Below, one piece after another: positions 9,090-18,441 of a DNA stretch of 64,000 nucleotides; position 1 is the stretch's first letter; each line of letters starts with the position of its first letter. Source of the stretch: Bacteroidales bacterium. Its GTDB lineage: Bacteria; Bacteroidota; Bacteroidia; Bacteroidales; UBA4417. The DNA lies in contig JADJGZ010000022.1 in the NCBI GenBank assembly GCA_016707785.1, positions 1-64,000 of the forward strand. Direction: 5' to 3'. The notes beneath the pieces were generated by a model, which was given only the letters and a program-made list of their open reading frames with translations, had not been told where the DNA came from and did not search any database. Position numbers and translations under genes: made by a program.

Positions 9090-10427
9090 ATGAAAAAATT
9101 TATATACCTCCTATTTTCACTTGCCGTTTTGCTTAGTTCCTGTAATAAGGCACTGGATGTAGAACCAACGGCTTCAATATCACCTGATGTTGCCATTACC
9201 AACAAAGCTGGCGTTGGAAAAGCCCTTGCAGGCTGCTATAATTCCCTTCAGGCTGTCGGACTCTATGGCCGGAATATGATCATTATTGGCGACCTGGCAG
9301 CAGATAACCTCGACTGGACAGGAACTACCTATGAATATCAGCAAATCCTTCAGCATAATATTCCTGCCAATAATGGGATCGTTGAAGGCATATGGGCTGC
9401 AGCTTATGATGGAATTAACCGTGTTAATAATGTATTGTGGAGACTACCATCCATTAATGATATGACTGAAACCGAAAAAGCACAGACTTCAGGAGAACTC
9501 TACTTCCTGCGAGCTTTATGCTATTTCCGGTTACTAAACCATTTTGGCGGAGTCCCCGTTAAAACTGAGCCAACACTTGACCTCAGCAACATTGACCAGG
9601 CAAAGAATTCTGTGGATGCTGTATACAACCAGATTCTCATCGACCTAAGCATAGCTGAATCAGATCTTCCGGAAACTTCTTCACTCGGCAGGGCTAATAA
9701 ATTCAGTGCTAAAGCTTTACTTGCCAAAGTATACCTGACCCATTACCATTACAGTAATGACGCAAACAGTGCAGTGCAAGCGATTGCTAGAGCCACAGAT
9801 GTAATTGCCTCAGAAAAATATAGCCTGGCAACTTCCTATGCTGATTTATTCAATGGTGCAAATTCTTCTGAGTCAGTATTTGAAGTTGTGTATGATGCAC
9901 AGAATTTCAACAGGCTGGCACAGTATTTTTATCCCAGGAGCCTTACCGGACGTTATGAAATTGCACCTTCAAACCCGATCATCAGCAGTTATGAAACCGG
10001 TGACAACCGCTTTGATGTTTCCATTGCCTATGATTCAGAAAACAAGGTGTATGCGACAAAGTACAACGAAGTGGCATCAGGTGCTGACCGTGTATATGTA
10101 TTCCGCCTTGCCGAAATGCACATGATCAGGGCTGAAGCTTTGGCATACAGCGCTGGGGATATTACCATTATTCAAGATGATATTAATGCTATTCGCCAAA
10201 GAGCTGGCTTACAATCGACTGAAGCATCTAATTATGATCAGTTGAAAGCTGCAATCGCTCAAGAGAAAAGAATAGAATTTGCATTTGAAGGACACAGGTG
10301 GGATGACATTGTAAGAACCAAAACAGCCTCTACCCTGCTTGGCATTGATCCTAAGTATTATCTGTTCCCTATTCCTTTGAGTGAAATGCAAACCAACAAG
10401 CTGATGAAGCAGAACGATGGTTATTGA
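9090..10427 (+). CDS. SusD/RagB-family nutrient-binding outer membrane lipoprotein
   Basis: 445 residues from the ATG at 9090, which begins a lipoprotein signal peptide with lipobox LLSSC (Cys18). SusD-family hallmarks: GCYNSLQAVGLYGRNMIIIGDLAADN near the N-terminus, the helical ELYFLRALCYFRLLNHFGGVPV segment, an alpha-helical TPR-like middle, and the C-terminal RIEFAFEGHRWDDIVRT motif. It caps the SusC barrel and binds the substrate on the cell surface. It sits directly after SusC and before a PKD/propeller lipoprotein, with all three in one operon with the cyanophycinases. Specificity is inferred only from that context. Confidence 0.95.
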   Translation: MKKFIYLLFSLAVLLSSCNKALDVEPTASISPDVAITNKAGVGKALAGCYNSLQAVGLYGRNMIIIGDLAADNLDWTGTTYEYQQILQHNIPANNGIVEGIWAAAYDGINRVNNVLWRLPSINDMTETEKAQTSGELYFLRALCYFRLLNHFGGVPVKTEPTLDLSNIDQAKNSVDAVYNQILIDLSIAESDLPETSSLGRANKFSAKALLAKVYLTHYHYSNDANSAVQAIARATDVIASEKYSLATSYADLFNGANSSESVFEVVYDAQNFNRLAQYFYPRSLTGRYEIAPSNPIISSYETGDNRFDVSIAYDSENKVYATKYNEVASGADRVYVFRLAEMHMIRAEALAYSAGDITIIQDDINAIRQRAGLQSTEASNYDQLKAAIAQEKRIEFAFEGHRWDDIVRTKTASTLLGIDPKYYLFPIPLSEMQTNKLMKQNDGY

Positions 10428-10452
10428 TTTTAATTAAAACAACTTACTGAAT

Positions 10453-11670
10453 ATGAAAAAGAAAAATCATCTCATACTACTCTCCTTCCTGCTGATCCTG
10501 ATATTAGGCAGTTGCGAAAAGAAGGAACTGGGAAACCCTCCCGCAAGTACAATTGCTGATTTCAGTTTCACACTCTCAAATGATGGCTACTTTCCTTGTA
10601 CGGCGACTTTCTCCAATAGTTCATTGAACGCGAAAGGTTATCATTGGGATTTTGGAAATGGCGCTACCTCAACTGAAGAAAACCCTGTTGTAGAATATAC
10701 TGCTCCCGGGCTTTACACAGTTACTTTAACCTGTACTCCTGAGAACGATGTGTATTATAACGAGCTGGTGAAAACACTGGTTATCAATGTAAAGGACCCG
10801 TTAGCCGGATTTACCCAGGTGATGTATTTCACTTCCCGCGGCCCGGAAGGTGGAAACGGACACCTGGTCATACTTAGTGATGGAGCCCCTGTTGTGCAGG
10901 ATTTTGAAAAGGTTGACCTTTCAAGGCCATATGGGATTGCAGTTGATACCATTAACAGCAAAGTATATATCTCTGACTACTCATTGGGTGTAATCTATAA
11001 ATATGACGCCGACGGGAAGAATCCGGTAAAAATCCTTGATGTGAGTGTCCCCGGACAGGAAATTGTAGATTCACCCGAAGCCCTGATGGTACTTGGTGAT
11101 AAGCTATACTGGGGCAGGCCCGGTGGCATTTATCGCTGCAACCTTGATGGATCCAATCCTGAACCTTTCATCAATACTGGCACATCTGAACCAGAGTATC
11201 CCATTGATATGCAGTATGATGCTGCTACCGGAAAAATCTTTTTAGTAAATGACCGAACCGATTATACCGGAGGATACTTTACAGTAAATTTTGATGGAAC
11301 CGGGATGACCGAGCACATTGTCGATATCGATGGAACAGCGATTGAACTGAACCCTTTCAGCAGAAAAGTATATATGGCAGTATATGCGGTTGATGGTACA
11401 GCCATTACTGAAAATGGAATTTATATGTGCAATACAGATGGCACTTCCCTTGGTAAAATCGGTGAATTTGGATCCAAAGCCACCTGGGGTATGACCATCG
11501 ATTATAAGAACAACAAACTCTTCTGGGGTTATAAAATCAGCAACTCCAATCCCGACGGGAAAATCATCCGATCAAACCTCGATGGTTCCGGTCAGGAAGA
11601 CTGGATAACTGGAGTGAGTCCGCATGCGATGCAAATATCCTGGGTAAAACTGTGTCAAGGCGGGCAATAG
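10453..11670 (+). CDS. Surface lipoprotein with PKD domain and beta-propeller (YWTD/NHL-like repeats)
   Basis: 405 residues. Lipobox LGSC with Cys21. A PKD domain lies at about 33-113 (GYHWDFGNGATSTEENPVVEY, LYTVTLT). Residues 120-400 contain repeated blades such as YGIAVDTINSKVYISDY, YKYDADGKNP, LYWGRPGGIYRCNLDGSN and LFWGYKISN, the pattern of YWTD/NHL-type beta-propellers. No catalytic motif is seen, so a binding role is more likely than an enzymatic one. It is the last gene of the S51-SusCD operon, 25 bases after SusD, the position often held by SusE/F-like surface glycan-binding proteins. I infer an accessory polymer-binding protein. A hairpin terminator follows about 115 bases downstream. 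Confidence 0.82.
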   Translation: MKKKNHLILLSFLLILILGSCEKKELGNPPASTIADFSFTLSNDGYFPCTATFSNSSLNAKGYHWDFGNGATSTEENPVVEYTAPGLYTVTLTCTPENDVYYNELVKTLVINVKDPLAGFTQVMYFTSRGPEGGNGHLVILSDGAPVVQDFEKVDLSRPYGIAVDTINSKVYISDYSLGVIYKYDADGKNPVKILDVSVPGQEIVDSPEALMVLGDKLYWGRPGGIYRCNLDGSNPEPFINTGTSEPEYPIDMQYDAATGKIFLVNDRTDYTGGYFTVNFDGTGMTEHIVDIDGTAIELNPFSRKVYMAVYAVDGTAITENGIYMCNTDGTSLGKIGEFGSKATWGMTIDYKNNKLFWGYKISNSNPDGKIIRSNLDGSGQEDWITGVSPHAMQISWVKLCQGGQ

Positions 11671-11783
11671 AATCATCTTGAAACCGCCTTGGCGACTGGA
11701 TTGCAAGGTAAATGGAGCTCTCATCTTTCAGGCAGTGTTCAAAAGAACTATATCCATGACTTCCTGCATACCCCAGCCTAAAC

Positions 11784-11820
11784 AAAAGGCTGCCTCTTTA
11801 TTGAGACAGCCTTTCTCTTT
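11784..11820. terminator. Bidirectional hairpin terminator between convergent genes
   Basis: Stem AAAGGCTG (11785-11792) pairs with CAGCCTTT (11807-11814); the inner CTC/GAG pairs extend it across one mismatch. T-rich tails flank both sides. It separates the end of the cyanophycinase-SusCD operon from the convergent gene ending at 11917. Confidence 0.65.
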
Positions 11821-11916
11821 CCTGGCAGATTAATCACTTTGAGACGAATTATACCGAAAGGAAATGCAGCATTATTTTTGCTAACCTATCCGATCAGGTA
11901 TAAAATACAAACCACA

Positions 11917-12723
11917 TTAGTGCGTCACATTCACTTTTCGGGTGATAGTTCCAGAAGAGGTTTGAAGTCTTAAGATGTAAACACCTTTTTCCAGGCGTGA
12001 AACTGGAATGAAGGCTTGTTTAGTTTCGTTAACTGAACGATAAACCTGGCGGCCATCAGCAGTGAAAAGGCTTATTTCAGCATTTTCGAAGTCACCGCTA
12101 ACCTTCACCTGATCAGTTGCCGGATTTGGGAATACTGATAAATGGAGAGCAGGTTCAGCATTAACACTTACATCGGTATTATAGATTACCTGTATACTAT
12201 CGAGCAATAATTTATACATATCGGTGCATTCAAAATGACACCAGGTAAGATAAATATCTTCCCCGATAAATGGCGTAAGGTCAATCAGTCGCTCCTTCCA
12301 AACATAATACTCAGTCAACGTAGTAGTTTCTGTGAAAAGCACATTGGAGAAATCTGCCACCTGGTTTCCTGTTGTAGAAAGGGCAACTTTGTATTTTTCC
12401 TCAAAATATTCCTCATCAGCAACCTGAACAGTATAGCGAAGTGTAACAGTCCCGGATAAACCAGCCAGGCTGATTTTAGGAGTAACAAGATAATTTTCAG
12501 GAGTCAAAGCACCAGGATCACTTAACCATGAATCTGACACCGCATAAACTTCAGACTCCCATGTATTTATTCTCCAAATATAACCATCACCATCCTGGTC
12601 GATGGTTGTGAATGTAGAAGGGAGATTCTCAGGGTCATCAAAAAATTCTTCCAGAAGGTAAGTCTGTCCAAAAGAGAATAAACTGATCCCAATCATTGCA
12701 AGTAAGAGTAGTGGCTTTTTCAT
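11917..12723 (-). CDS. Secreted protein with choice-of-anchor J (cleaved-adhesin-like) domain and T9SS sorting domain
   Basis: 268 residues from the ATG at 12723 (MKKPLLLLAMIGISLFSFGQ signal peptide). Residues about 22-185 resemble the choice-of-anchor J / cleaved adhesin fold found in gingipain adhesin regions (LLEEFFDD, ENYLVTPKISL, VTLRYTVQVAD, LIDLTPFIGEDIYLTW). Residues about 198-268 are a type A T9SS sorting domain (LHLSVFPNPATDQVKVS, EISLFTADGRQVYR, LEKGVYILRLQTSSG). There is no protease domain, so it is a small surface adhesin-like protein rather than an enzyme. An ATG 75 bases upstream would put charged sequence before the signal peptide and was rejected. Confidence 0.8.
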   Translation of the reverse strand: MKKPLLLLAMIGISLFSFGQTYLLEEFFDDPENLPSTFTTIDQDGDGYIWRINTWESEVYAVSDSWLSDPGALTPENYLVTPKISLAGLSGTVTLRYTVQVADEEYFEEKYKVALSTTGNQVADFSNVLFTETTTLTEYYVWKERLIDLTPFIGEDIYLTWCHFECTDMYKLLLDSIQVIYNTDVSVNAEPALHLSVFPNPATDQVKVSGDFENAEISLFTADGRQVYRSVNETKQAFIPVSRLEKGVYILRLQTSSGTITRKVNVTH

Positions 12724-12860
12724 AGGCTTCTTTTTAATATTTAAATAATTGACTATTTGATTTACAATTATAATAAAAAATTGCGAGATTTTGACCAAAC
12801 CAGAGGTAAAAATCCTAGGCAGTTGGAAAATAACGCATTAAAAGCAAGAAATGAATAAAA

Positions 12861-14741
12861 TCAGAGGGCCACAACCACTTCCTTAGGTTTCGTTTCAGGG
12901 AGGACATCATCTTCCAGCCTGAGGTTTTCAATTATGAACCGTTGACGTTCAGGGGTATTCTTCCCCATGTAATATGATAGCATGGAATCAATATCACCGG
13001 AGTGTTTAAGGATTACAGGATCCAGCCGCATTGAAGGCCCGATAAAATGGCTGAATTCACCGGGAGAAATTTCGCCCAGACCTTTAAATCGGGTGATCTC
13101 TGGGTTGGGGCCTAATTCATTGATGGCATTCACCCGCTCTTCATCATTATAGCAATAGGTCGTCTTTTTCTTATTCCTTACACGAAATAATGGAGTTTGA
13201 AGGATAAAGACATGTCCTGTCTTAACCAGATCAGGGAAAAATTGCAGGAAAAATGTCAGCAATAATAACCTGATATGCATTCCATCAACATCGGCATCGG
13301 TAGCAATAACTATATAATTATATCTCAGGTTTTCAATATCGTCTTCAATATTCAATGCAGCCTGCAGGAGATTAAATTCTTCATTTTCATAGACCACCTT
13401 TTTATTCATTCCAAAGCAGTTCAATGGCTTACCTTTTAGTGAAAATACAGCCTGGGTATTCACATCACGGCTTTTTGTAATACTTCCGCTGGCTGAATCA
13501 CCTTCAGTGATAAATAAGGTAGTTTCAAGTTTACGTTCATCATTTGAATTATAATGAACCCTGCAGTCCCTGAGTTTTTTATTATGAAGACTGACTTTCT
13601 TAACACTTTCCTTCGCTAACTTTTTTATGCTGGCTAACTCTTTACGCTCTTTTTCATTCTGCAGGATTTTCCTGTATAAAGATTCAGCCACATCGCTATT
13701 CATGTGGAGGAAGTTATCAAGGCGTTTCTTAAGGATATCTGTAATAAATTTATTCACGGTAACGCCACCGGGTTCCATGTGAGATGAACCAAGTTTTGTT
13801 TTGGTCTGGGATTCAAACACCGGTTCTGAAACCCTGACACTGACTGCAGCAACCAATGATGACCGGATATCACCCGGTTCGAAATCTTTCCCGTAAAATT
13901 CTCTGACTGTTTTTACAAATGCTTCACGGAAGGCGGCAAGATGAGTTCCACCCTGGGTAGTGTGCTGGCCATTGACAAATGAATAATATTCTTCACCTGA
14001 TTGCCGCGAACTATGTGTAAATGCGCATTCGAAATCATCTTCCTTAATATGAATAAGCGGGTAGAGTTTAGGATTGCCATTATTCACCTTCTCGAGCATA
14101 TCCAGCAAACCATTCTTAGCCTGGAAACGCTGCCCGTTGAAATATATAACCAGGCCGTTATTGAGGTAACAATAATTCCAGAGCATCTGCTCTATATACT
14201 CGGGGATGAAATGGTAATTTACAAACAGGCTTTCATCGGGTGTGAAGGTAATCAATGTACCATTCCGGAGTTCACATGGTTCTTCCCCAGTCTCTTTCAC
14301 CAGGTCACCCTTGGCAAAATTTACAATATTTGTTCGCCCGTCACGGATCGACTGAGCTGTAAAATGGCTGGATAATGCATTAACTGCCTTAGAACCGACA
14401 CCATTTAATCCCACAGCTTTCTTAAAAACCTTAGAATCGTATTTTGCACCGGTATTCATCTGGCCTACGCACTCTATGAGCTTTCCAAGTGGAATCCCCC
14501 TGCCATAATCACGTACACTCACCGACTGATCTTTAATCACCACCTCAATCGTGCGGCCATGGCCCATTACATACTCATCAATAGCGTTATCCGTGATTTC
14601 TTTCAGGAGAACATAAATACCGTCATCATGAGAAGATCCATCTCCCAATTTACCAATGTACATACCCGGACGTTGACGGATATGCTCATTCCAGGCTAAT
14701 GACCTGACACTGTCTTCGTTATAACTGCCTTGTGTTTCCAT
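12861..14741 (-). CDS. parE: DNA topoisomerase IV subunit B (ParE), ATP-hydrolysing type IIA subunit
   Basis: 626 residues from METQGSYNED at 14741. GHKL ATPase motifs: EITDNAIDEY, DYGRGIP and GLNGVGSKAVNALS. Transducer domain follows with HTTQGGTH and QTKTKLG. The TOPRIM domain has TEGDSASGS and DADVDGMHIR, and FKGLGE is in the C-terminal part. Together with ParC it decatenates replicated chromosomes using ATP. The short length, lacking the long GyrB insertion, and Bacteroidota context favour ParE over GyrB. The parC partner that often follows parE is absent: the next gene downstream is an unrelated secreted protein. Confidence 0.92.
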   Translation of the reverse strand: METQGSYNEDSVRSLAWNEHIRQRPGMYIGKLGDGSSHDDGIYVLLKEITDNAIDEYVMGHGRTIEVVIKDQSVSVRDYGRGIPLGKLIECVGQMNTGAKYDSKVFKKAVGLNGVGSKAVNALSSHFTAQSIRDGRTNIVNFAKGDLVKETGEEPCELRNGTLITFTPDESLFVNYHFIPEYIEQMLWNYCYLNNGLVIYFNGQRFQAKNGLLDMLEKVNNGNPKLYPLIHIKEDDFECAFTHSSRQSGEEYYSFVNGQHTTQGGTHLAAFREAFVKTVREFYGKDFEPGDIRSSLVAAVSVRVSEPVFESQTKTKLGSSHMEPGGVTVNKFITDILKKRLDNFLHMNSDVAESLYRKILQNEKERKELASIKKLAKESVKKVSLHNKKLRDCRVHYNSNDERKLETTLFITEGDSASGSITKSRDVNTQAVFSLKGKPLNCFGMNKKVVYENEEFNLLQAALNIEDDIENLRYNYIVIATDADVDGMHIRLLLLTFFLQFFPDLVKTGHVFILQTPLFRVRNKKKTTYCYNDEERVNAINELGPNPEITRFKGLGEISPGEFSHFIGPSMRLDPVILKHSGDIDSMLSYYMGKNTPERQRFIIENLRLEDDVLPETKPKEVVVAL

Positions 14742-14751
14742 AATTCTGAGG

Positions 14752-14759
14752 CAAATATA
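14752..14759 (-). promoter_or_regulatory. Candidate -7 box for parE
   Basis: TATATTTG on the minus strand, 10 bases before the parE ATG, fits TAnnTTTG. The spacing would give a nearly leaderless message. No clear -33 TTTG is seen. Confidence 0.3.
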
Positions 14760-14926
14760 GATCAATTGAAAATTCTAAACAGGCCATGTAATGCCCTTTT
14801 TAGCAGAAGTTATGCACAGGGGGCTGTTCTTAATCCGTGAAAAAAAGTTGAAAAATGAGATGATGAACTGCTCCTTGAAAGAATCACAGTAGTATAAGAC
14901 AAAAGTCAAATAAGAAATACTGTATC

Positions 14927-15871
14927 TTATAATTTTAAAAGCCAGCAATCAGGAAATGAGGGCTTTAGTTCTTTTATCCTTGTTTTGGCCTTTGATTCGG
15001 TAGGATATGAGCCAAGTGAAACCCTGAACCGATCGGCTGACTTAACAACCATTGCATCATTGTAACCCTTGATTTTTAAATCACTGACTTCCTGTCTGGC
15101 TGGTTCTTCAGTTTTATGACTTGCAACCACAATAAAATAATGATGTGATTCTTTATTATCAGCATCAGTTGTGATTTCCAATGCTTTTGCTGCATTATTT
15201 TCCTTCTTAATGACTTTACCATCGTCAACTTTTAGATCCTGGGTTTTAGTGGCCAAATGCTGAACTAAAGAATCTGTTCCACAAATAAGGATATTGGAGG
15301 GTTTGTCATTTTTATCGCCCATCCACAGAACTGCATACCCATTCTTTACCCCGACACCCATGGCTTTCCATTCTTTGGATTGCCATTTGCCTTTATTAAG
15401 AATCATTTCCCTTGAAGCCTGGACCTGTTTCCAGAGCTCAAAAGCTTCAATCGCAGAAGCAGATTCCTCCTCCCAGTAAACCAGTTCATATCCTTTACCC
15501 GTATAATCAGTAATTTCAGAGGGTTTGCTGTTCATACACCGGATCCCTTGCGGATCCTTGTTGGAACAGCAGGAAGACCATCCCGGACCTTCTGTCCAGC
15601 TATTCAGGTTGCATCCACTTTCCTGGGGTTTCCAGGTCAGCAGGTTTTCAATGTGAATGCGCGAAACCAGGCTTAGTGAACCCGATAAAGGAATAACTGA
15701 AAGCTTACTTTGTTTTCTCAAGTCATTCACTAGATTGAAGAGAATCATTTCTTCCTGCGACACACAGAAATTATCTCCGGGGTCATTGACTGTTTTAACA
15801 GGTACATCCTGTGAATGACCGTTTAAATGAAAAAACAGGATGATGCCCAGAAAACAAATGATTATACGCAT
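14927..15871 (-). CDS. Secreted CAP/SCP-domain protein with C-terminal SPOR domain
   Basis: 314 residues; signal peptide 1-20 (FHLNGHSQ). Residues about 38-195 form a CAP (SCP-like) domain: EEMILFNLVNDLRKQ, SLVSRIHIENL, then a Cys-rich GPGWSSCCSNKDPQGIRCM, EESASAIEAFELW and AMGVGVKNGYAVLWMGD. Residues about 235-314 look like a SPOR domain (HHYFIVVASHKTEEPARQEV, FRVSLGSYPTESKAKTRI), which binds denuded septal peptidoglycan. The pairing suggests a periplasmic protein recruited to peptidoglycan; the role of the CAP domain is unknown. It is monocistronic or weakly linked to the M28 gene upstream. Confidence 0.78.
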   Translation of the reverse strand: MRIIICFLGIILFFHLNGHSQDVPVKTVNDPGDNFCVSQEEMILFNLVNDLRKQSKLSVIPLSGSLSLVSRIHIENLLTWKPQESGCNLNSWTEGPGWSSCCSNKDPQGIRCMNSKPSEITDYTGKGYELVYWEEESASAIEAFELWKQVQASREMILNKGKWQSKEWKAMGVGVKNGYAVLWMGDKNDKPSNILICGTDSLVQHLATKTQDLKVDDGKVIKKENNAAKALEITTDADNKESHHYFIVVASHKTEEPARQEVSDLKIKGYNDAMVVKSADRFRVSLGSYPTESKAKTRIKELKPSFPDCWLLKL

Positions 15872-16002
15872 ACGATCAACAAATAAGAAATACTATCCTT
15901 CTAACATTCATTTACGCTGTAAAGATACGTCAATTGTCAGTTTCATCAAAGAAAACAACTGTATTGAAGTGTCGGCTCTTTCCTCCCGATATTCAAAGTC
16001 TG

Positions 16003-17406
16003 TTATTTGAAAATAAAGATCTTGAAGACTGCACCTACCTGGTGAAAGAAAGATATTTTTTTGAATTCCGGAGGAGTAACTGATTGCATCTTCAGTATCA
16101 ATGTCTGAAGGTAGTCAACAATGTGGGCTTCACCGTTGTAATTGATCCATTCTGCATCATCTATTGGTTTATGGTAATCATCATGTAAGCCCGTAGTGAA
16201 ATAGATCACAGGAATCCCTTTCTCAAGAAAGGGGTGATGATCGGAAAAGGCGGGAGCACCTTTCGTTTTTTTGAATTTGAAATCACCTTTTCCCATTGAT
16301 TTTAATATTTTGTTCCAGGTACGCGATGATCCTAACCCCAGGACAAACAGGTTGTTTTTCCCATTCCAGTTGAAACGTCCAACCATATCAAGGTTTAACA
16401 TCCAGGCAATTTCTTCTTTTCTGAAATCAGGGGAATTACAGAAGTTTTTAGAACCAAAAAGGCCTTTTTCTTCTGCACCAAATGCGATAAACAGAACATT
16501 GTATTTCAGATCCGGCTGAACAGAGGCCCACCTTGCCAGTTCCATAATGGCGGCAGTTCCGCTGGCATTGTCATCAGCACCGTTATGTATCTTTGGCTCT
16601 CCCACTTTTGGGTCTTTCACTCCCGGTGTTCCTACGTGATCATAATGCGCACCAACGATAATGGTCTTAGCAGCTCCCTTGTTGAGATAGCCAGCAACAT
16701 TATAGGCTGCAGGTCTTGTACGGTTTATTTTAACAAGTAAAGTAGCTTTGGGGTGATCTAGTTTTTTGATCTGATTTGCAAGACTCATTGAAACATATAC
16801 AACTGGTACTTTAAAGTCAGATGTAGAATCAGCAAAAAACAAAAGGTTGCGGAACTCCGAATTCTTACCATTATATAGTATGATGGCTGCAACACCTTGA
16901 CCAGCAATCGATTCTATACTATCAAGTTTCTGTCGGATCGCTTTCTGACTCATTTTCTTCCTGCCTTTCAGATCGAATAAAATGGCTTTACCAGTCGCAT
17001 CTTTTAGATCTGTGCTTTCACTGTCATAGATTTCAACCTCATTGATTTCACCATCGGCTGACCCGGCAACGGCACCAAAGTCGACCCCACTTTTGTATTG
17101 TATTCCATTGATTGCCAATTTTCCTTCCTGAAACTGGTAATTCTGGAAATTGAATTTTTTCAGGTAAGATCCATCATTGCTATGAAAAGGGACCAGTCCG
17201 GACTTTTTAAAAGATTCTGCTATATAAGTCGCAGCCATTAACTCATAAGGAGAGCCGGCTTCACGGCCAAACATTGAATCATGTGCCAGGGCACCAATAT
17301 CCTGACGAAGGTTCTGTTCTATGCCGGAAATATTCTGTGCTGTTGAAACACTTATTCCCAGAAAGGGAAGAATTGCCAGAAAAATAAACTTAGAAAATCT
17401 TACCAT
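16003..17406 (-). CDS. Secreted M28 family zinc aminopeptidase-like protein
   Basis: 467 residues from the ATG at 17406, which opens a clear signal peptide (residues 1-24, VSTAQ). A PA-like insertion occupies about 100-240. The catalytic domain shows GAHYDHVG, GADDNASG, GAEEKGLFGS, LNLDMVG and TTGLHDDYHKPID, supplying the two-zinc ligands and catalytic Glu. It likely degrades peptides in the periplasm or outside the cell. It shares the M28 plan with the gene at the left window edge, but differs in sequence and has an intact signal peptide. The gene stands alone between a CAP protein and surface polysaccharide genes. Confidence 0.9.
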   Translation of the reverse strand: MVRFSKFIFLAILPFLGISVSTAQNISGIEQNLRQDIGALAHDSMFGREAGSPYELMAATYIAESFKKSGLVPFHSNDGSYLKKFNFQNYQFQEGKLAINGIQYKSGVDFGAVAGSADGEINEVEIYDSESTDLKDATGKAILFDLKGRKKMSQKAIRQKLDSIESIAGQGVAAIILYNGKNSEFRNLLFFADSTSDFKVPVVYVSMSLANQIKKLDHPKATLLVKINRTRPAAYNVAGYLNKGAAKTIIVGAHYDHVGTPGVKDPKVGEPKIHNGADDNASGTAAIMELARWASVQPDLKYNVLFIAFGAEEKGLFGSKNFCNSPDFRKEEIAWMLNLDMVGRFNWNGKNNLFVLGLGSSRTWNKILKSMGKGDFKFKKTKGAPAFSDHHPFLEKGIPVIYFTTGLHDDYHKPIDDAEWINYNGEAHIVDYLQTLILKMQSVTPPEFKKISFFHQVGAVFKIFIFK

Positions 17407-17650
17407 AAACCTTGGAATATAAATCAAACCCATTCGCTCTTTATAGGCTGTGAATTTAGTTTTTTTGAAGGCTCAACGTTGTTTTTAAAGACACTAATTT
17501 TATTGATAAATACAGACTGATATCTGATGATACTTTCCTGTGTGCCGGCGACTCTCATTTTTCGATGATTTCTATCCGCTGATTTTCAATTATGCTTACT
17601 TTTGGAGGCATTACGGATCAGGCAGGCCATATTCCCAGGATACTTAAGGA

Positions 17651-18436
17651 ATGAATAAAATCAGGAAAAGTTTTCAGGCAATCTTCAGCATTCTCAGAAA
17701 TCCATATCTCCTTAACCTCGTATTGGAAGATAATGATCGCTGGCAGAATTATTTAAAAAAGAACCACTCACAGACAGGACAACTCCCTCAACTGAATTTC
17801 CTTGACCTTTTCGGTCCTTTCACCGACAAAGTGGAACCTTTCCTATTCCTGGATGGCGGCTCCCTCCCTACCGATCTTGCTTTGCTCAGGGCTCTTGCCG
17901 GAAAGGTTCAGGCAAAATCGTATTTTGAAATAGGTACCTGGAGGGGTGAAAGCGTTGCAAATGTCAGTCCGGTTGTGGCTGAGTGTATGACCATGGATCT
18001 GCCGGATGAAGAAAAAAGAGCTTTGGGTATGACTGAAGAATATATCCTTCAACATGCGGTTTTATCAAAGCACCTGGCAAATGTGCAACACCTGAAAGCA
18101 AACTCCTTTAGTTTTGATTTCAGCAAGTTGAATAAAAAATTTGACCTGGTCTTTATCGATGGGGATCATCACTATGAGGGAGTCCTGAATGATACCCGTA
18201 AGGTTTTTTCAAATCTGCTGCACGAAAATTCTGTAGTGGTATGGCATGATTATGCTTTTAATCCGGAAAAGGTACGATATGAAGTGTTATCCGCCATCCT
18301 CGATGGAACAGATCCCTCGAAACACGGACATCTCTTCCATGTAGCCAATACACTTTGTGCCGTTTATCTGCCAAATTTCAAGTCACCGGCTAGAAATCAA
18401 AAGGTATCTTTCAGGGTCGATTTAACAGTCAAATAG
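17651..18436 (+). CDS. Class I SAM-dependent methyltransferase (Methyltransf_24-like)
   Basis: 261 residues, no signal peptide. SAM-binding motif I is YFEIGTWRGESVANVS (about 96-111), and the post-II region is FDLVFIDGDHHYEGVLND (about 161-178) followed by VVVWHDYAF. This arrangement is typical of small sugar or lipid methyltransferases in surface polysaccharide clusters. It converges with a flippase gene that ends 5 bases away and is near a glycosyltransferase, so a role in capsule or LPS modification is inferred. The exact substrate is not visible. Confidence 0.82.
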   Translation: MNKIRKSFQAIFSILRNPYLLNLVLEDNDRWQNYLKKNHSQTGQLPQLNFLDLFGPFTDKVEPFLFLDGGSLPTDLALLRALAGKVQAKSYFEIGTWRGESVANVSPVVAECMTMDLPDEEKRALGMTEEYILQHAVLSKHLANVQHLKANSFSFDFSKLNKKFDLVFIDGDHHYEGVLNDTRKVFSNLLHENSVVVWHDYAFNPEKVRYEVLSAILDGTDPSKHGHLFHVANTLCAVYLPNFKSPARNQKVSFRVDLTVK

Positions 18437-18441
18437 AAATT

